DNA of 64,000 nucleotides from contig JABWCD010000017.1 in the NCBI GenBank assembly GCA_013359265.1, forward strand, positions 50,904-114,903, given 5' to 3'. Shown in pieces: positions 8,240-16,319 of the stretch. The number at the start of each line of letters is the position of its first letter. Position 1 is the stretch's first letter. The translations under genes were made by a program, and so were the position numbers. Origin of the DNA: Candidatus Hydrogenedentota bacterium (GTDB lineage Bacteria; Hydrogenedentota; Hydrogenedentia; Hydrogenedentales; SLHB01). The notes under the pieces are model-generated. The model was not told the DNA's origin, did not search any database, and worked only from the letters and a program-made list of their open reading frames with translations.

Positions 8240-9556
8240 ATGAAGAAGGGGAATCCGAAGCTGCGAGTTAGTGGGGGCGTTGTCGTCCTGCTTGCCCACC
8301 TGTTTCCGTTTGCCGGAATCGCCGACGACGAATTCGACGCGCCACCAATCGAATACGGCAAAGCAGTTCCGAACAACGCCGTCTCGCGGCTCCAGGCCGC
8401 AATTGACAACGGGACAGCAGCGCTTGGCTACGAACCCGGGATTGGTTATGTAAAGTCCTTACTCGATGCGTTCTCGATTCCCGTTGAATCGCAAGTTCTG
8501 GTGTTTTCAAAGACAAGTCTTCAAATTCAATTCATCTCTCCGGCAAACCCACGGTCCATCTATTTCAACGACGACGTATACATCGGACGCGTGCCGGGCG
8601 GTGAAGTCGTCGAAATCTCCGCGACGGATCCGGACTTGGGCACGGTTTTCTACACGCTCGTGCAGGAGCGGAGTGAGCGGCCGCAATTCGTGCGCCAGCG
8701 CGATATGTGCCTGCAATGCCACGGCTCCGTCCTGACGGGCGGCGTACCCGGCCACATCGTTCGCTCCGTTTTCACCGCGGCCGACGGGTATCCAATCTTG
8801 AAGGCCGGATCCTTCGTGACCACCCAAGCCAGCCCGTGGGAGGAACGTTGGGGCGGGTGGTACGTGACGGGCCAGCATGGAAACATGCGCCACATGGGAA
8901 ATGTCATCGCAACGGAAACAGAGCGCGACGCAACGGTCAACATGGAGGCGGGGGCTAACCGGCTAACACTCGACAATCGCACCGTCCTCGAAGAACAATT
9001 GGTCCCGCACAGCGATATTGTCGCGCTCTTGGTTCTGGAACACCAGACGCGGATGCACAACTTGCTCACGGAGGCCAACTTTCAGACGCGCATTGCCCTG
9101 GCCCGGCAGGCCGAAGTGGACAAGATACTAAACCGCGATCCCGCCGCACTTTCCGAAACCACGCAGCACATCATCAAGGGGATTGGTGACCGGCTGGTCG
9201 ATTACATGGTGTTCGCAGGCGAAGCGCCCATGGCGTCCCCGGTCAGCGGCACGTCGGGGTTCGCCGATGTGTTCGCGCGACTGGGTCCGCGGGACGCCGA
9301 AGGACGGTCATTACGCGATTTCGACCTTCAGACGCGCCTGTTCAAGTTTCCTTTGAGCTACCTGATCTATTCGCAGCAGTTCGACGCGCTTCCGGACGCA
9401 ATGAAAGATTACGTTTACGCGCGTCTGTGGGGCGTGCTGACCGGTGTCGTTTTCAGCAAGAATCACGTCCATCTCGGACCCGATACGCGCAAGGCGATCC
9501 GTGAAATCGTAGTCCAAACCAAGCCCGGCCTGCCGGGGTATTGGAAAGAGACTTAA
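8240..9556 (+). CDS. Secreted single CxxCH (cytochrome c-like) protein
   Basis: A 438-residue protein beginning with a basic, hydrophobic signal peptide (MKKGNPKLRVSGGVVVLLAH, processed near FAGIADD). A single haem-binding motif CLQCH lies at residues 157-161, followed by histidine-containing GQHGNMRHMGN that could supply a second axial ligand. No other domain is recognised; the protein is too large for a simple class I cytochrome c, and the rest has no known fold from inspection. An upstream in-frame extension to 8027 is open but lacks a signal peptide, so the ATG at 8240 is preferred. It could be a periplasmic electron carrier or redox enzyme; nearby genes give no clue. Confidence 0.7.
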   Translation: MKKGNPKLRVSGGVVVLLAHLFPFAGIADDEFDAPPIEYGKAVPNNAVSRLQAAIDNGTAALGYEPGIGYVKSLLDAFSIPVESQVLVFSKTSLQIQFISPANPRSIYFNDDVYIGRVPGGEVVEISATDPDLGTVFYTLVQERSERPQFVRQRDMCLQCHGSVLTGGVPGHIVRSVFTAADGYPILKAGSFVTTQASPWEERWGGWYVTGQHGNMRHMGNVIATETERDATVNMEAGANRLTLDNRTVLEEQLVPHSDIVALLVLEHQTRMHNLLTEANFQTRIALARQAEVDKILNRDPAALSETTQHIIKGIGDRLVDYMVFAGEAPMASPVSGTSGFADVFARLGPRDAEGRSLRDFDLQTRLFKFPLSYLIYSQQFDALPDAMKDYVYARLWGVLTGVVFSKNHVHLGPDTRKAIREIVVQTKPGLPGYWKET

Positions 9557-9578
9557 ACACTCGCCGGTCACACCTGTG

Positions 9579-11894
9579 CTACGCGGCCCATTCCCCAATG
9601 TGTCCAAGCAGCCAGCGACAGTTGACAACCTTCTCGACCAAATCGAGCGGAAGGTAAAAGTACTGGCACGACGGTTCGAAGCCGATGCGCGAATCTTCGC
9701 ACGTCAGCGCGTACAACTCCCGCGCGAGCGCAAGTTCCGCTTCGAGGAGTTGCGTCAGTTGTGCGCGCCGCACTGTGCGTTCGTCATCGGACAATGGATT
9801 CGCCGTATCGGCCAGCGCATCGCGCGCTCTCACGAACCGCGTTTGGTTAGCGACCGATTGGAAATGGATCGCTGCCGCCCGTGCGTAACGGAGATCCGCC
9901 TGCGCGGTCCCGCGCATATTCTCGGGCGCGGCGTCAACCGCCTTCTGTAGCTCGTCAATCGCCGGCTGCCATCCCGCGGCCACCTTCTCGAATTGCGCCG
10001 CCAGCACCTCCGCGGGATACGGACCGCGCCAGCCGTTCACATCGTCGTACGGAATGCCCCACATCGTTGCGCTATACCCCGTCTTCGTCGGATACAGCGG
10101 ATTTGCCGCGCCCCATTGTACCGGAGAGGTGTAGACGACGCTGATATGAAACGGATACTCGCGGTACGCCTCGCTGAACATCGTCCACGCTTTGCGCGCG
10201 TGCGGCGAGCCGGTCTCGCCAAAGCGTTCGCGCGCGAGTTCGTCGAGCACACTGTCGATGCCGGGGGTCGGCGTACGATTGAACCGCTCGGGAATCATCA
10301 GGTTTGGCGACGGATGCCCGCCCATTGTCCACCCGATAAACAACGCGTCAAGATTCGCTTTCGATTCCAGATTGCTGCAATGCTCCGCGACCAAATCAAG
10401 TACAGGTAGATACGGAATGCTCGCGATTTCGCAGGTATTGTTGAATTGAATCTCGGTGCCGGTCTTGAGTCCCAAACCATTCGCGACCTTCCAATGACTC
10501 AACGAGCGCGGGCCTGGCCCGACCGATGAAATCGAGTACTCCCCCACGCTGCTCGTGACGCCGCCGCGCTCGATGGGCAGGTGCCATTCACTGACCGACA
10601 TGAGGTAAACGGATTTCGGCAGCTTCTCGATGATGTCCGGCGCATCGCCATGCCCGCGCCAGCCCCAATCCGACACCAGGACCTTGGCCTCGGGCGCGCT
10701 GCGATGCACGCCTTCTTCGATGACTGCGTTCACCTCCGCGATGATGTCGCCGTCACCGCGGTACTTGCAGCGCGCGCACGATCCCCAATCGCCGTGCGAC
10801 GCGCAGTTCGTCAGGTTCTCGGACGCGGTAATCGTGTAGACTCCGCCAAGGCCGGGCACTTCGCGGAAAATGTGCGCAAGCGCATTGCCCATCCATTCGC
10901 GCACGGCGGACTGTGACGTACATAGCGCCGTCAATTCCGTTTCCTTCGCGCCGGCGATGTCCGGCCGCTTCTCAAAGAAACCGTGCGGCATGGCGCGTGG
11001 CTCGTTCAAATACAGGTAGACGTCGATACCGAATTGCTTCGCCCTAGCCACCATCGCGCGGAGATTTGCGAGACGCTTCTCATGGCCCACGCCAAACTCA
11101 GGAAACACATCGCCCCCGGGCGCGAGATCGCGCAACAATCCTTGCAGCCACACTCCGTTGATGCCGCTCGCCGAAAGCCGCTGCAACAGTCCGTCGGGAT
11201 AGGGATTCAACTCGGGGTTCATCAATGGGTCGCCGTAGACCGCAACATACGAATACACGATGCGAATGTCGCCCGATACGGCAGACGCAGTACTACGAGA
11301 CGCGTAATTCGGCATCGGCTCCGCAAGTTGCCTCACGAAATCGAACCTCGGTTCGCGCGGACGATTCAAATCCGCCCCGAAGTCCTTTTCAATAACGGCG
11401 CGGATTTCCGCCGCGCGCTGCTTCGCCGCGTCGTCAGGCGCGGCGTATCGCAACGGCTCGCACTGCGGTTTGACGCGGCCAAGCTTGACCCAGAGAAAAT
11501 CCTCTTCGCGCAGCATGACGGAGAGCTCATCCGCTGTCATATCGAGAAGTTCGAGTAACTGTTCGTACGGCAAAAGGTGCCAATTGCGCCGGATAAGCGT
11601 CACGTAACCGCGCCGGCGCATCGACGGCTCAACCGTCGCATCGCGCGGCAACCCCATAGATTCGGCGATCGCGGCGACATCGTTCTCCGTCGCGCCCAAC
11701 ACGCCCGCCAACTTCGCCGGCGGCACGGCTGTCCAGTTTCGCCAGACGAACTCGTGAACGCAATCGGGAAAATGCGCGCTGGCGACGGCGGGCCGCGCGT
11801 CGCCCGTCGGCAATATTTCGTTTCCAGACGCCCAACATGGGGCAGCACTCGCGGCGACGAGAATTGTCATGGCGGCTGCAATGCGGTTAGTCAT
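9579..11894 (-). CDS. Secreted TIM-barrel glycoside-hydrolase-like protein
   Basis: A 771-residue exported protein with a signal peptide (MTNRIAAAMTILVAASAAP, cleavage near CWASG). Residues about 200-560 read as a (beta/alpha)8 barrel typical of large glycosidases: NGVWLQGLLRDLAPG, FGIDVYLYLNEPRAMP, GLGGVYTITASEN and KVLVSDWGWRG are successive strand ends with acidic or aromatic residues. There are also Cys residues (DWGSCARCKYRG) that could bind metal or form disulfides. The C-terminal ~200 residues are helical. The CAZy family cannot be named with confidence; GH20-like relatives are possible. The ATG overlaps the end of the acyltransferase gene by eight bases, so the genes are one transcription unit. 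Confidence 0.65.
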   Translation of the reverse strand: MTNRIAAAMTILVAASAAPCWASGNEILPTGDARPAVASAHFPDCVHEFVWRNWTAVPPAKLAGVLGATENDVAAIAESMGLPRDATVEPSMRRRGYVTLIRRNWHLLPYEQLLELLDMTADELSVMLREEDFLWVKLGRVKPQCEPLRYAAPDDAAKQRAAEIRAVIEKDFGADLNRPREPRFDFVRQLAEPMPNYASRSTASAVSGDIRIVYSYVAVYGDPLMNPELNPYPDGLLQRLSASGINGVWLQGLLRDLAPGGDVFPEFGVGHEKRLANLRAMVARAKQFGIDVYLYLNEPRAMPHGFFEKRPDIAGAKETELTALCTSQSAVREWMGNALAHIFREVPGLGGVYTITASENLTNCASHGDWGSCARCKYRGDGDIIAEVNAVIEEGVHRSAPEAKVLVSDWGWRGHGDAPDIIEKLPKSVYLMSVSEWHLPIERGGVTSSVGEYSISSVGPGPRSLSHWKVANGLGLKTGTEIQFNNTCEIASIPYLPVLDLVAEHCSNLESKANLDALFIGWTMGGHPSPNLMIPERFNRTPTPGIDSVLDELARERFGETGSPHARKAWTMFSEAYREYPFHISVVYTSPVQWGAANPLYPTKTGYSATMWGIPYDDVNGWRGPYPAEVLAAQFEKVAAGWQPAIDELQKAVDAAPENMRGTAQADLRYARAAAIHFQSVANQTRFVRARDALADTANPLSDDERTVRRAQLTQLLEAELALARELYALTCEDSRIGFEPSCQYFYLPLDLVEKVVNCRWLLGHIGEWAA

Positions 11895-12513
11895 GGACGT
11901 TTGTACCCATTGCCTCGATAGCAGCCGCGTGCCTGCGCTTTCCTGCGATACGCGAGTAGAAGGCGCGCAATTCCTGTACCTCCTTGTCCATGTTTCCCGC
12001 AGGTATCATCATCGGACCAAACCCTCCGCATTTGCGCGCGTAGTCGAGATACGCCGGGGCGACGGGGACCCGTGCGCCACTCGCAATGTGATAGAAACCC
12101 ATCTTCCACTCCGTCACCTTGCTGCGGGTCCCCTCCGGCGCAATGCCAATCACGATGCGCTCGCGATCCTCAATGTATCGAATGGCTTGAAGTACCGTGT
12201 TGTTCGCCTTGCCGCGGTCTACCGGAAGGCCGCCCAGCCAGCGGAGAAACCCGCCGACGGGCCAACGAAACAACGAGATTTTTCCCATCCACAGCAGCTT
12301 CACATCGAGCACCAATCCGAACAGGACTACCATCGGCAGGTCCCAATTGCTCGTGTGCGGCGCAAACGTCGCGACGTACTTGGGTTCGTCAGGCGGCAGC
12401 CCGTCCACACGCCACCCGAGCAATTGCAGCGTCGCATGCGCCATCACGCGCAGCACCGGCGTCAACACGGGGGTATCGAAAATCGTATAGTGCAATCGCT
12501 GCGCCTTCGGCAA
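11887..12513 (-). CDS. 1-acyl-sn-glycerol-3-phosphate acyltransferase-like protein
   Basis: PlsC-type acyltransferase that would add the second acyl chain in phospholipid synthesis or acylate another lipid. The HX4D-type catalytic motif is HTSNWD in ATFAPHTSNWDLPM, followed by the conserved GGLPVDR and APEGTRS blocks. No ATG lies before the catalytic block except one within the first helix; I propose the TTG at 12513, with other TTG or GTG codons within 60 bases possible, giving roughly 200 residues. The gene lies 23 bases after the DUF1080 gene and overlaps the next gene by eight bases. The fold is certain, the precise start and acceptor are not. Confidence 0.8.
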   Translation of the reverse strand: MPKAQRLHYTIFDTPVLTPVLRVMAHATLQLLGWRVDGLPPDEPKYVATFAPHTSNWDLPMVVLFGLVLDVKLLWMGKISLFRWPVGGFLRWLGGLPVDRGKANNTVLQAIRYIEDRERIVIGIAPEGTRSKVTEWKMGFYHIASGARVPVAPAYLDYARKCGGFGPMMIPAGNMDKEVQELRAFYSRIAGKRRHAAAIEAMGTNVHD

Positions 12514-12536
12514 GGCCTGTGGTGGTTCTTCGCCTG

Positions 12537-13283
12537 TTATGGCAATTCGCGAATGCGCAGATTCTTGAACTCGATCGGCGAACCTTCGGATTCCAACGCA
12601 AGATAGCCCGTGCTCGGCGTCGTGTTGGTGCCGCCCGAAACCTCTTCGCCGTTCACCCACAACCGCACTTCGCCGTTGATCGCCCGCACGTAATAGTGGT
12701 TCCATTCCCCGGCGCCTTTCGCCAGTTCCTTGCGCGGAAAACTGCGCGAACCATCCGGCGATAGCGGCGGAAACGGCGTCATCTTCGTATTGCCCACCGG
12801 GAACACGTCGCCATTGGTGGAAAACCAGTCGCCCTTCTTGCCGGTTTCTTTCTCGTATTTCTCTTTGTACCCGTGATCGAGTACCTGGACTTCCACGCCG
12901 TGCGGCAGCTTGTTCGGCGGCAGGTCCTTCAGCGATTCGTCCGTCACCCACACAAAAACGCCGGAGTTGCCCGCCGATTTCAGGTGACGCCATTGGACAA
13001 CCAACTCAAAATTGGTGACTTTGTTTTTCGTTCGCATGACGCCCACCGGCGTGCCGGTACATTGAATCATGCCGTCCTTGAACGACCATGTGTCCGGCGC
13101 GCAGTTCACGTTTACAAAATCCGCCTCCGTTAGTGCGCGCCACCCCGGGCCATTGCCGTCAATACCGGCCTTGGGCAGATCGGCGATCGCTGCTTCCTCG
13201 GCGATGCCCGCCATACACAGCGAACACAAGATTCCCATCAGAATCGAACTTCGCCGCGCAAATTTCTCGGTGTGATTTCGCAT
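12537..13283 (-). CDS. Secreted DUF1080 (3-keto-disaccharide hydrolase domain) protein
   Basis: A 248-residue exported protein of the concanavalin-like DUF1080 family, in which some members cleave 3-keto-glycosides. Typical blocks are WSFKDGMIQCTG, FELVVQWRHL, GNSGVFVWV, GVEVQVLDHG, GEWNHYYVRAINGEVRLWVNG and GYLALESEGSPIEFKNLRIREL at the C-terminus. The signal peptide runs from the ATG at 13283 (hydrophobic ILMGILCSLCMAGIAEE); GGGAG eight bases upstream favours it over the in-frame ATG at 13307. It is the first gene of a minus-strand run with an acyltransferase and a TIM-barrel protein, suggesting extracytoplasmic carbohydrate degradation. Confidence 0.88.
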   Translation of the reverse strand: MRNHTEKFARRSSILMGILCSLCMAGIAEEAAIADLPKAGIDGNGPGWRALTEADFVNVNCAPDTWSFKDGMIQCTGTPVGVMRTKNKVTNFELVVQWRHLKSAGNSGVFVWVTDESLKDLPPNKLPHGVEVQVLDHGYKEKYEKETGKKGDWFSTNGDVFPVGNTKMTPFPPLSPDGSRSFPRKELAKGAGEWNHYYVRAINGEVRLWVNGEEVSGGTNTTPSTGYLALESEGSPIEFKNLRIRELP

Positions 13284-13546
13284 GGTGGCAACTCCCGAAT
13301 ATGACATGTAGAACTTCCCGCTGCACCGGACCGGTGTGACCCATCGGATAGTGCGCGAATCATGCTCATATCAAGGGCCTGAATCAAGTATTCAGAGCAA
13401 GACTCTTGGCGAGAACTTGGCGATGGCCTCCTCCTGAGCGAGCAATTCCCCGAACCCGAAAAACTCGATTATGTGCCCTTCATTTGCTACGCTTCCGTGC
13501 TGCCCGCGCTGCTGGGCCGAAAACTGTAAACGAAATGGAGCGATTC

Positions 13547-14158
13547 ATGGCAGATCAGGTAAAGGCCACGAACATCACGTGGCACCATGCAGACATCACG
13601 AAGGCCGACCGCGAGAAGCAAAATGGCCACAAAGCGGTCGTGATTTGGTTCACGGGACTGTCCGGTTCCGGCAAGTCCACCCTGGCTCACGCGGTCGAAA
13701 ACGCCCTGCACGACGCGGGGTGCCGCACCTATGTCCTCGATGGCGACAATATACGGCATGGGTTGAACAAGAACCTCGGATTTTCGCCCGAAGACCGCGA
13801 AGAAAACATCCGCCGAATCGGCGAAGTCGCGGCCCTGTTCACGCAGGCGGGTGTTATCGCATTGACTGCGTTCATTTCGCCCTATCGCGCGGACCGCGAC
13901 AAGGCGCGCAAAATCGCCGGAGACGGCAATTTTGTCGAGGTTTATGTGCAGTGCTCGCTGGAAACCTGCGAACAGCGCGATACAAAAGGCCTGTACAAGA
14001 AGGCACGCGCGGGCGAAATCAAGGAGTTTACCGGCATCAGCGCGCCGTACGAAGAGCCGGAGAATGCCGAGTTGGTCGTTGACACCGGCGCTGAAAGTCT
14101 TGACGAAAGCACGGAGAAAGTCCTCGCGTATCTACGCGGCAAGGGAATCGTCTCCTAG
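13547..14158 (+). CDS. cysC: Adenylyl-sulfate kinase
   Basis: Phosphorylates adenosine 5'-phosphosulfate to PAPS. The 203-residue protein has the complete APS kinase set: P-loop GLSGSGKS (37-44), [11 protein letters not shown], the FISPYRADR loop, and the C-terminal [24 protein letters not shown] lid. The ATG at 13547 is preferred because GGAG lies six bases upstream; an ATG four codons earlier lacks such a site. It stands alone without sulfate adenylyltransferase genes nearby. Because a PAPS-dependent sulfotransferase is encoded at about 51 kb, its product may serve sulfation rather than only assimilation; this link is inference. Confidence 0.95.
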   Translation: MADQVKATNITWHHADITKADREKQNGHKAVVIWFTGLSGSGKSTLAHAVENALHDAGCRTYVLDGDNIRHGLNKNLGFSPEDREENIRRIGEVAALFTQAGVIALTAFISPYRADRDKARKIAGDGNFVEVYVQCSLETCEQRDTKGLYKKARAGEIKEFTGISAPYEEPENAELVVDTGAESLDESTEKVLAYLRGKGIVS

Positions 14159-14254
14159 TCGATTTCGGGGGAGGGAACGCCGCGCGCCACGCCGCGTTCG
14201 CCCAGATTGTACCGTTTCCGGGGCTTTGTCAATCGCAAACATTGGAAATTGTCG

Positions 14255-16198
14255 ATGCCCGACACTGGTCCCTTGAGTAACGAGCGATCTCATAACGCTG
14301 CGCGAAACTTGTTCCGCGCAGCGTTTTTTCTTGGTGTGCTCGCGGCGGGATCCGGTGTTGGCTATGCATTGTGGGAGCATATTCGGCTTCCGTTTCGCAA
14401 TCCCTTAAACGTAATCGGCGACCTCGCCCGCCAAGGCTTCAACCCCGCCAACAACCAGGTTCGGTTCGCGGTATTTGTACTAATGCCGTCGGTGCTTCTG
14501 CTCGTTATCACCGCCGTGAGAGTTCGCGCGCTCAATCGCCTCCTCTTCAGTCGCGAATCCCCCCCCGATTCGAACGATGCTTCGACGATTCCGCGCGCAC
14601 TGCGCATTGCGATCGTCGTAGTATTCGTGGTGTTCTCCGGTCTGGTCTCGCTCACTGTTCCCACCTACCACGCCTCCGGGACGTTCGACACATTTCACGA
14701 AGGCGAGAGCCTCGGGACCGCCGTGTCGCTCGAACACGGCAAGGCCCCCTACCGCGACGTCATTTTTCTCCACGGCCTGTTCCAGGACCCCTACCGGTCG
14801 TTGCTCGCGTTCAAACTGTTCGGCCGCTCGATCGGGAGTGTGCGCACGCTCGAGTCCGCGCTCAAAGTGATCGGGTGGGTGCTACTCGCCGCCGTCATAT
14901 TCGTCGCCTTCGAAGGCGACTACCGGCTCGCCATTCCGGCGTTGTGCATATTGGCGCTCATGCAGCGCGAGTTTTCGACCTTCTTCTATCGGCATCTCAT
15001 CGACAAAAGCTACGTCTGTTACCCGCGCCTTCTGCTCATCTTCCCGCCGCGGGACGTCTTACTCATGGCGAGTCTGCTCGCGTCGGCCGCGTTGTTTGAA
15101 TCAAGCAAAGCCGCAATCCCAAAGTCCTTCGCGATCGGTCCGGCGGGCTTCATTTTGGCCTTCATCTCACTGGGCGCATTCGCATATTCTATCGAGCGTG
15201 GACTCTACCTGTCGGTTTCGTTCGTATTCGCAGTAAGTACCGTGTACTACTTGGTGAACTCCTCGCGTCACGTGCGAGTCGCGCTTGTAGCCGGGTGCGT
15301 GCTCGGCGCGGTTGCCGCGACCGCATTGCTCGGGACGCTCCTGCAAGGACAGTTCGGCGCATTCATCGACTTCGTGTTCCTGACAATGCCGCGTTACAAG
15401 GAACTGTCCGACGGCCACATCTACCCAATCGCATTCTCGCCGTACTTGCGCGTTACCATCGTATACGCGGCCATCGTGCTGTGGATGTGCAGCCGATTCA
15501 TTGGGGAGGTATACAACGGCGGCGGAATCATGGCCGGCCTGCGCGCATTCGTGAAACAATACTTTATCGAGTGTCATCTGCTGGTCATTTCCCTGCTCTA
15601 CGTTCGCAACGCAACCGGGCGCGCAGACTGGGAGCACGTGGCCTACAGTCTATTGCCGATCTCCATTCTCGCGCTTGTGATTCTAGGCAAGCACATCGCG
15701 CGGCCAATTCTCGCCGCGAATCGCAGTCGCGGCGTCGCTTACGCCGCGCTGGCCGCATTGGCGCTCGCGTGCCTCTGCATTGCCGACGATGCGCGCCGCT
15801 CGCGTCACCTGGAAGCGAACTTTCCGTATCGAATTGCCGACGCGCAGTTCGTCGATTCCGCCACGCGGGAGACCGTCGCATACCTCAAATCGAACCTCGG
15901 CCCCGGCGAGTCCGTATTCACGCTCACCTCGGAAGCCTCGTGGTACTACTTGTTGAATCAACCCGCACCGACACGCTTTCCGGTACTATGGTTTGCAACT
16001 CCGGACATCTTTCAAAGAGAAATTATTGAGGACCTCAAGGTGAATAACGTGAAGTACCTCATTTACCGCGGCAAGTACCCGCTTATCGACGATATTCCGC
16101 ACGAAGAGCGCTACCCCATTTTGATGGATTTTGTTCGCACCCACTACCGGCCCCACACCGCCATTGAAGGTACCGAAATCTGGGTGAGGGCAGGGTAA
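14255..16198 (+). CDS. GT-C-like polytopic membrane protein (putative glycosyltransferase)
   Basis: About 647 residues with some ten or more transmembrane segments and a soluble C-terminal tail. A first-loop acidic motif FDTFHEGESLGTAV after an early helix, and a C-terminal globular segment beginning RETVAYLKSNLGPGESVF, recall membrane glycosyltransferases of the PMT/ArnT (GT-C) type that use polyprenyl-phosphate sugars, but I cannot assign a donor. The start is uncertain: ATG 14255 precedes a strong hairpin at 14294-14329, TTG 14207 is a longer alternative, and GTG 14336 would begin after the hairpin but cut the first membrane helix. It lies on the same strand as cysC, about 100 bases downstream. 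Confidence 0.65.
   Translation: MPDTGPLSNERSHNAARNLFRAAFFLGVLAAGSGVGYALWEHIRLPFRNPLNVIGDLARQGFNPANNQVRFAVFVLMPSVLLLVITAVRVRALNRLLFSRESPPDSNDASTIPRALRIAIVVVFVVFSGLVSLTVPTYHASGTFDTFHEGESLGTAVSLEHGKAPYRDVIFLHGLFQDPYRSLLAFKLFGRSIGSVRTLESALKVIGWVLLAAVIFVAFEGDYRLAIPALCILALMQREFSTFFYRHLIDKSYVCYPRLLLIFPPRDVLLMASLLASAALFESSKAAIPKSFAIGPAGFILAFISLGAFAYSIERGLYLSVSFVFAVSTVYYLVNSSRHVRVALVAGCVLGAVAATALLGTLLQGQFGAFIDFVFLTMPRYKELSDGHIYPIAFSPYLRVTIVYAAIVLWMCSRFIGEVYNGGGIMAGLRAFVKQYFIECHLLVISLLYVRNATGRADWEHVAYSLLPISILALVILGKHIARPILAANRSRGVAYAALAALALACLCIADDARRSRHLEANFPYRIADAQFVDSATRETVAYLKSNLGPGESVFTLTSEASWYYLLNQPAPTRFPVLWFATPDIFQREIIEDLKVNNVKYLIYRGKYPLIDDIPHEERYPILMDFVRTHYRPHTAIEGTEIWVRAG
14294..14329 (+). terminator. 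Strong Rho-independent terminator-like hairpin
   Basis: A perfect 11-bp stem (AACGCTGCGCG, 14294-14304, with its complement at 14315-14325), a 10-base loop and a run of six T ending at 14329. It is placed to end the cysC transcript, but it also lies within the proposed 5' end of the next coding region, so it could act as an attenuator there. Confidence 0.75.
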
Positions 16199-16265
16199 TT
16201 GGTTGACTAGAGGGCCACGAGTCAGGTGACAATTTCGTATCAATTCACCCTTCCACCACAATATG

Positions 16266-16294
16266 TTGCGTATGCCCGCCCTTTGTGCTACAAT
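16266..16294 (+). promoter_or_regulatory. Sigma70-type promoter upstream of the coiled-coil gene
   Basis: TTGCGT (16266-16271), 17-base spacer and TACAAT (16289-16294), about 25 bases before the proposed ATG at 16320. It probably drives the coiled-coil protein and possibly ftsA. Confidence 0.6.
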
Positions 16295-16319
16295 CGAGCA
16301 ATAGGTAGGGGTGAGCACT

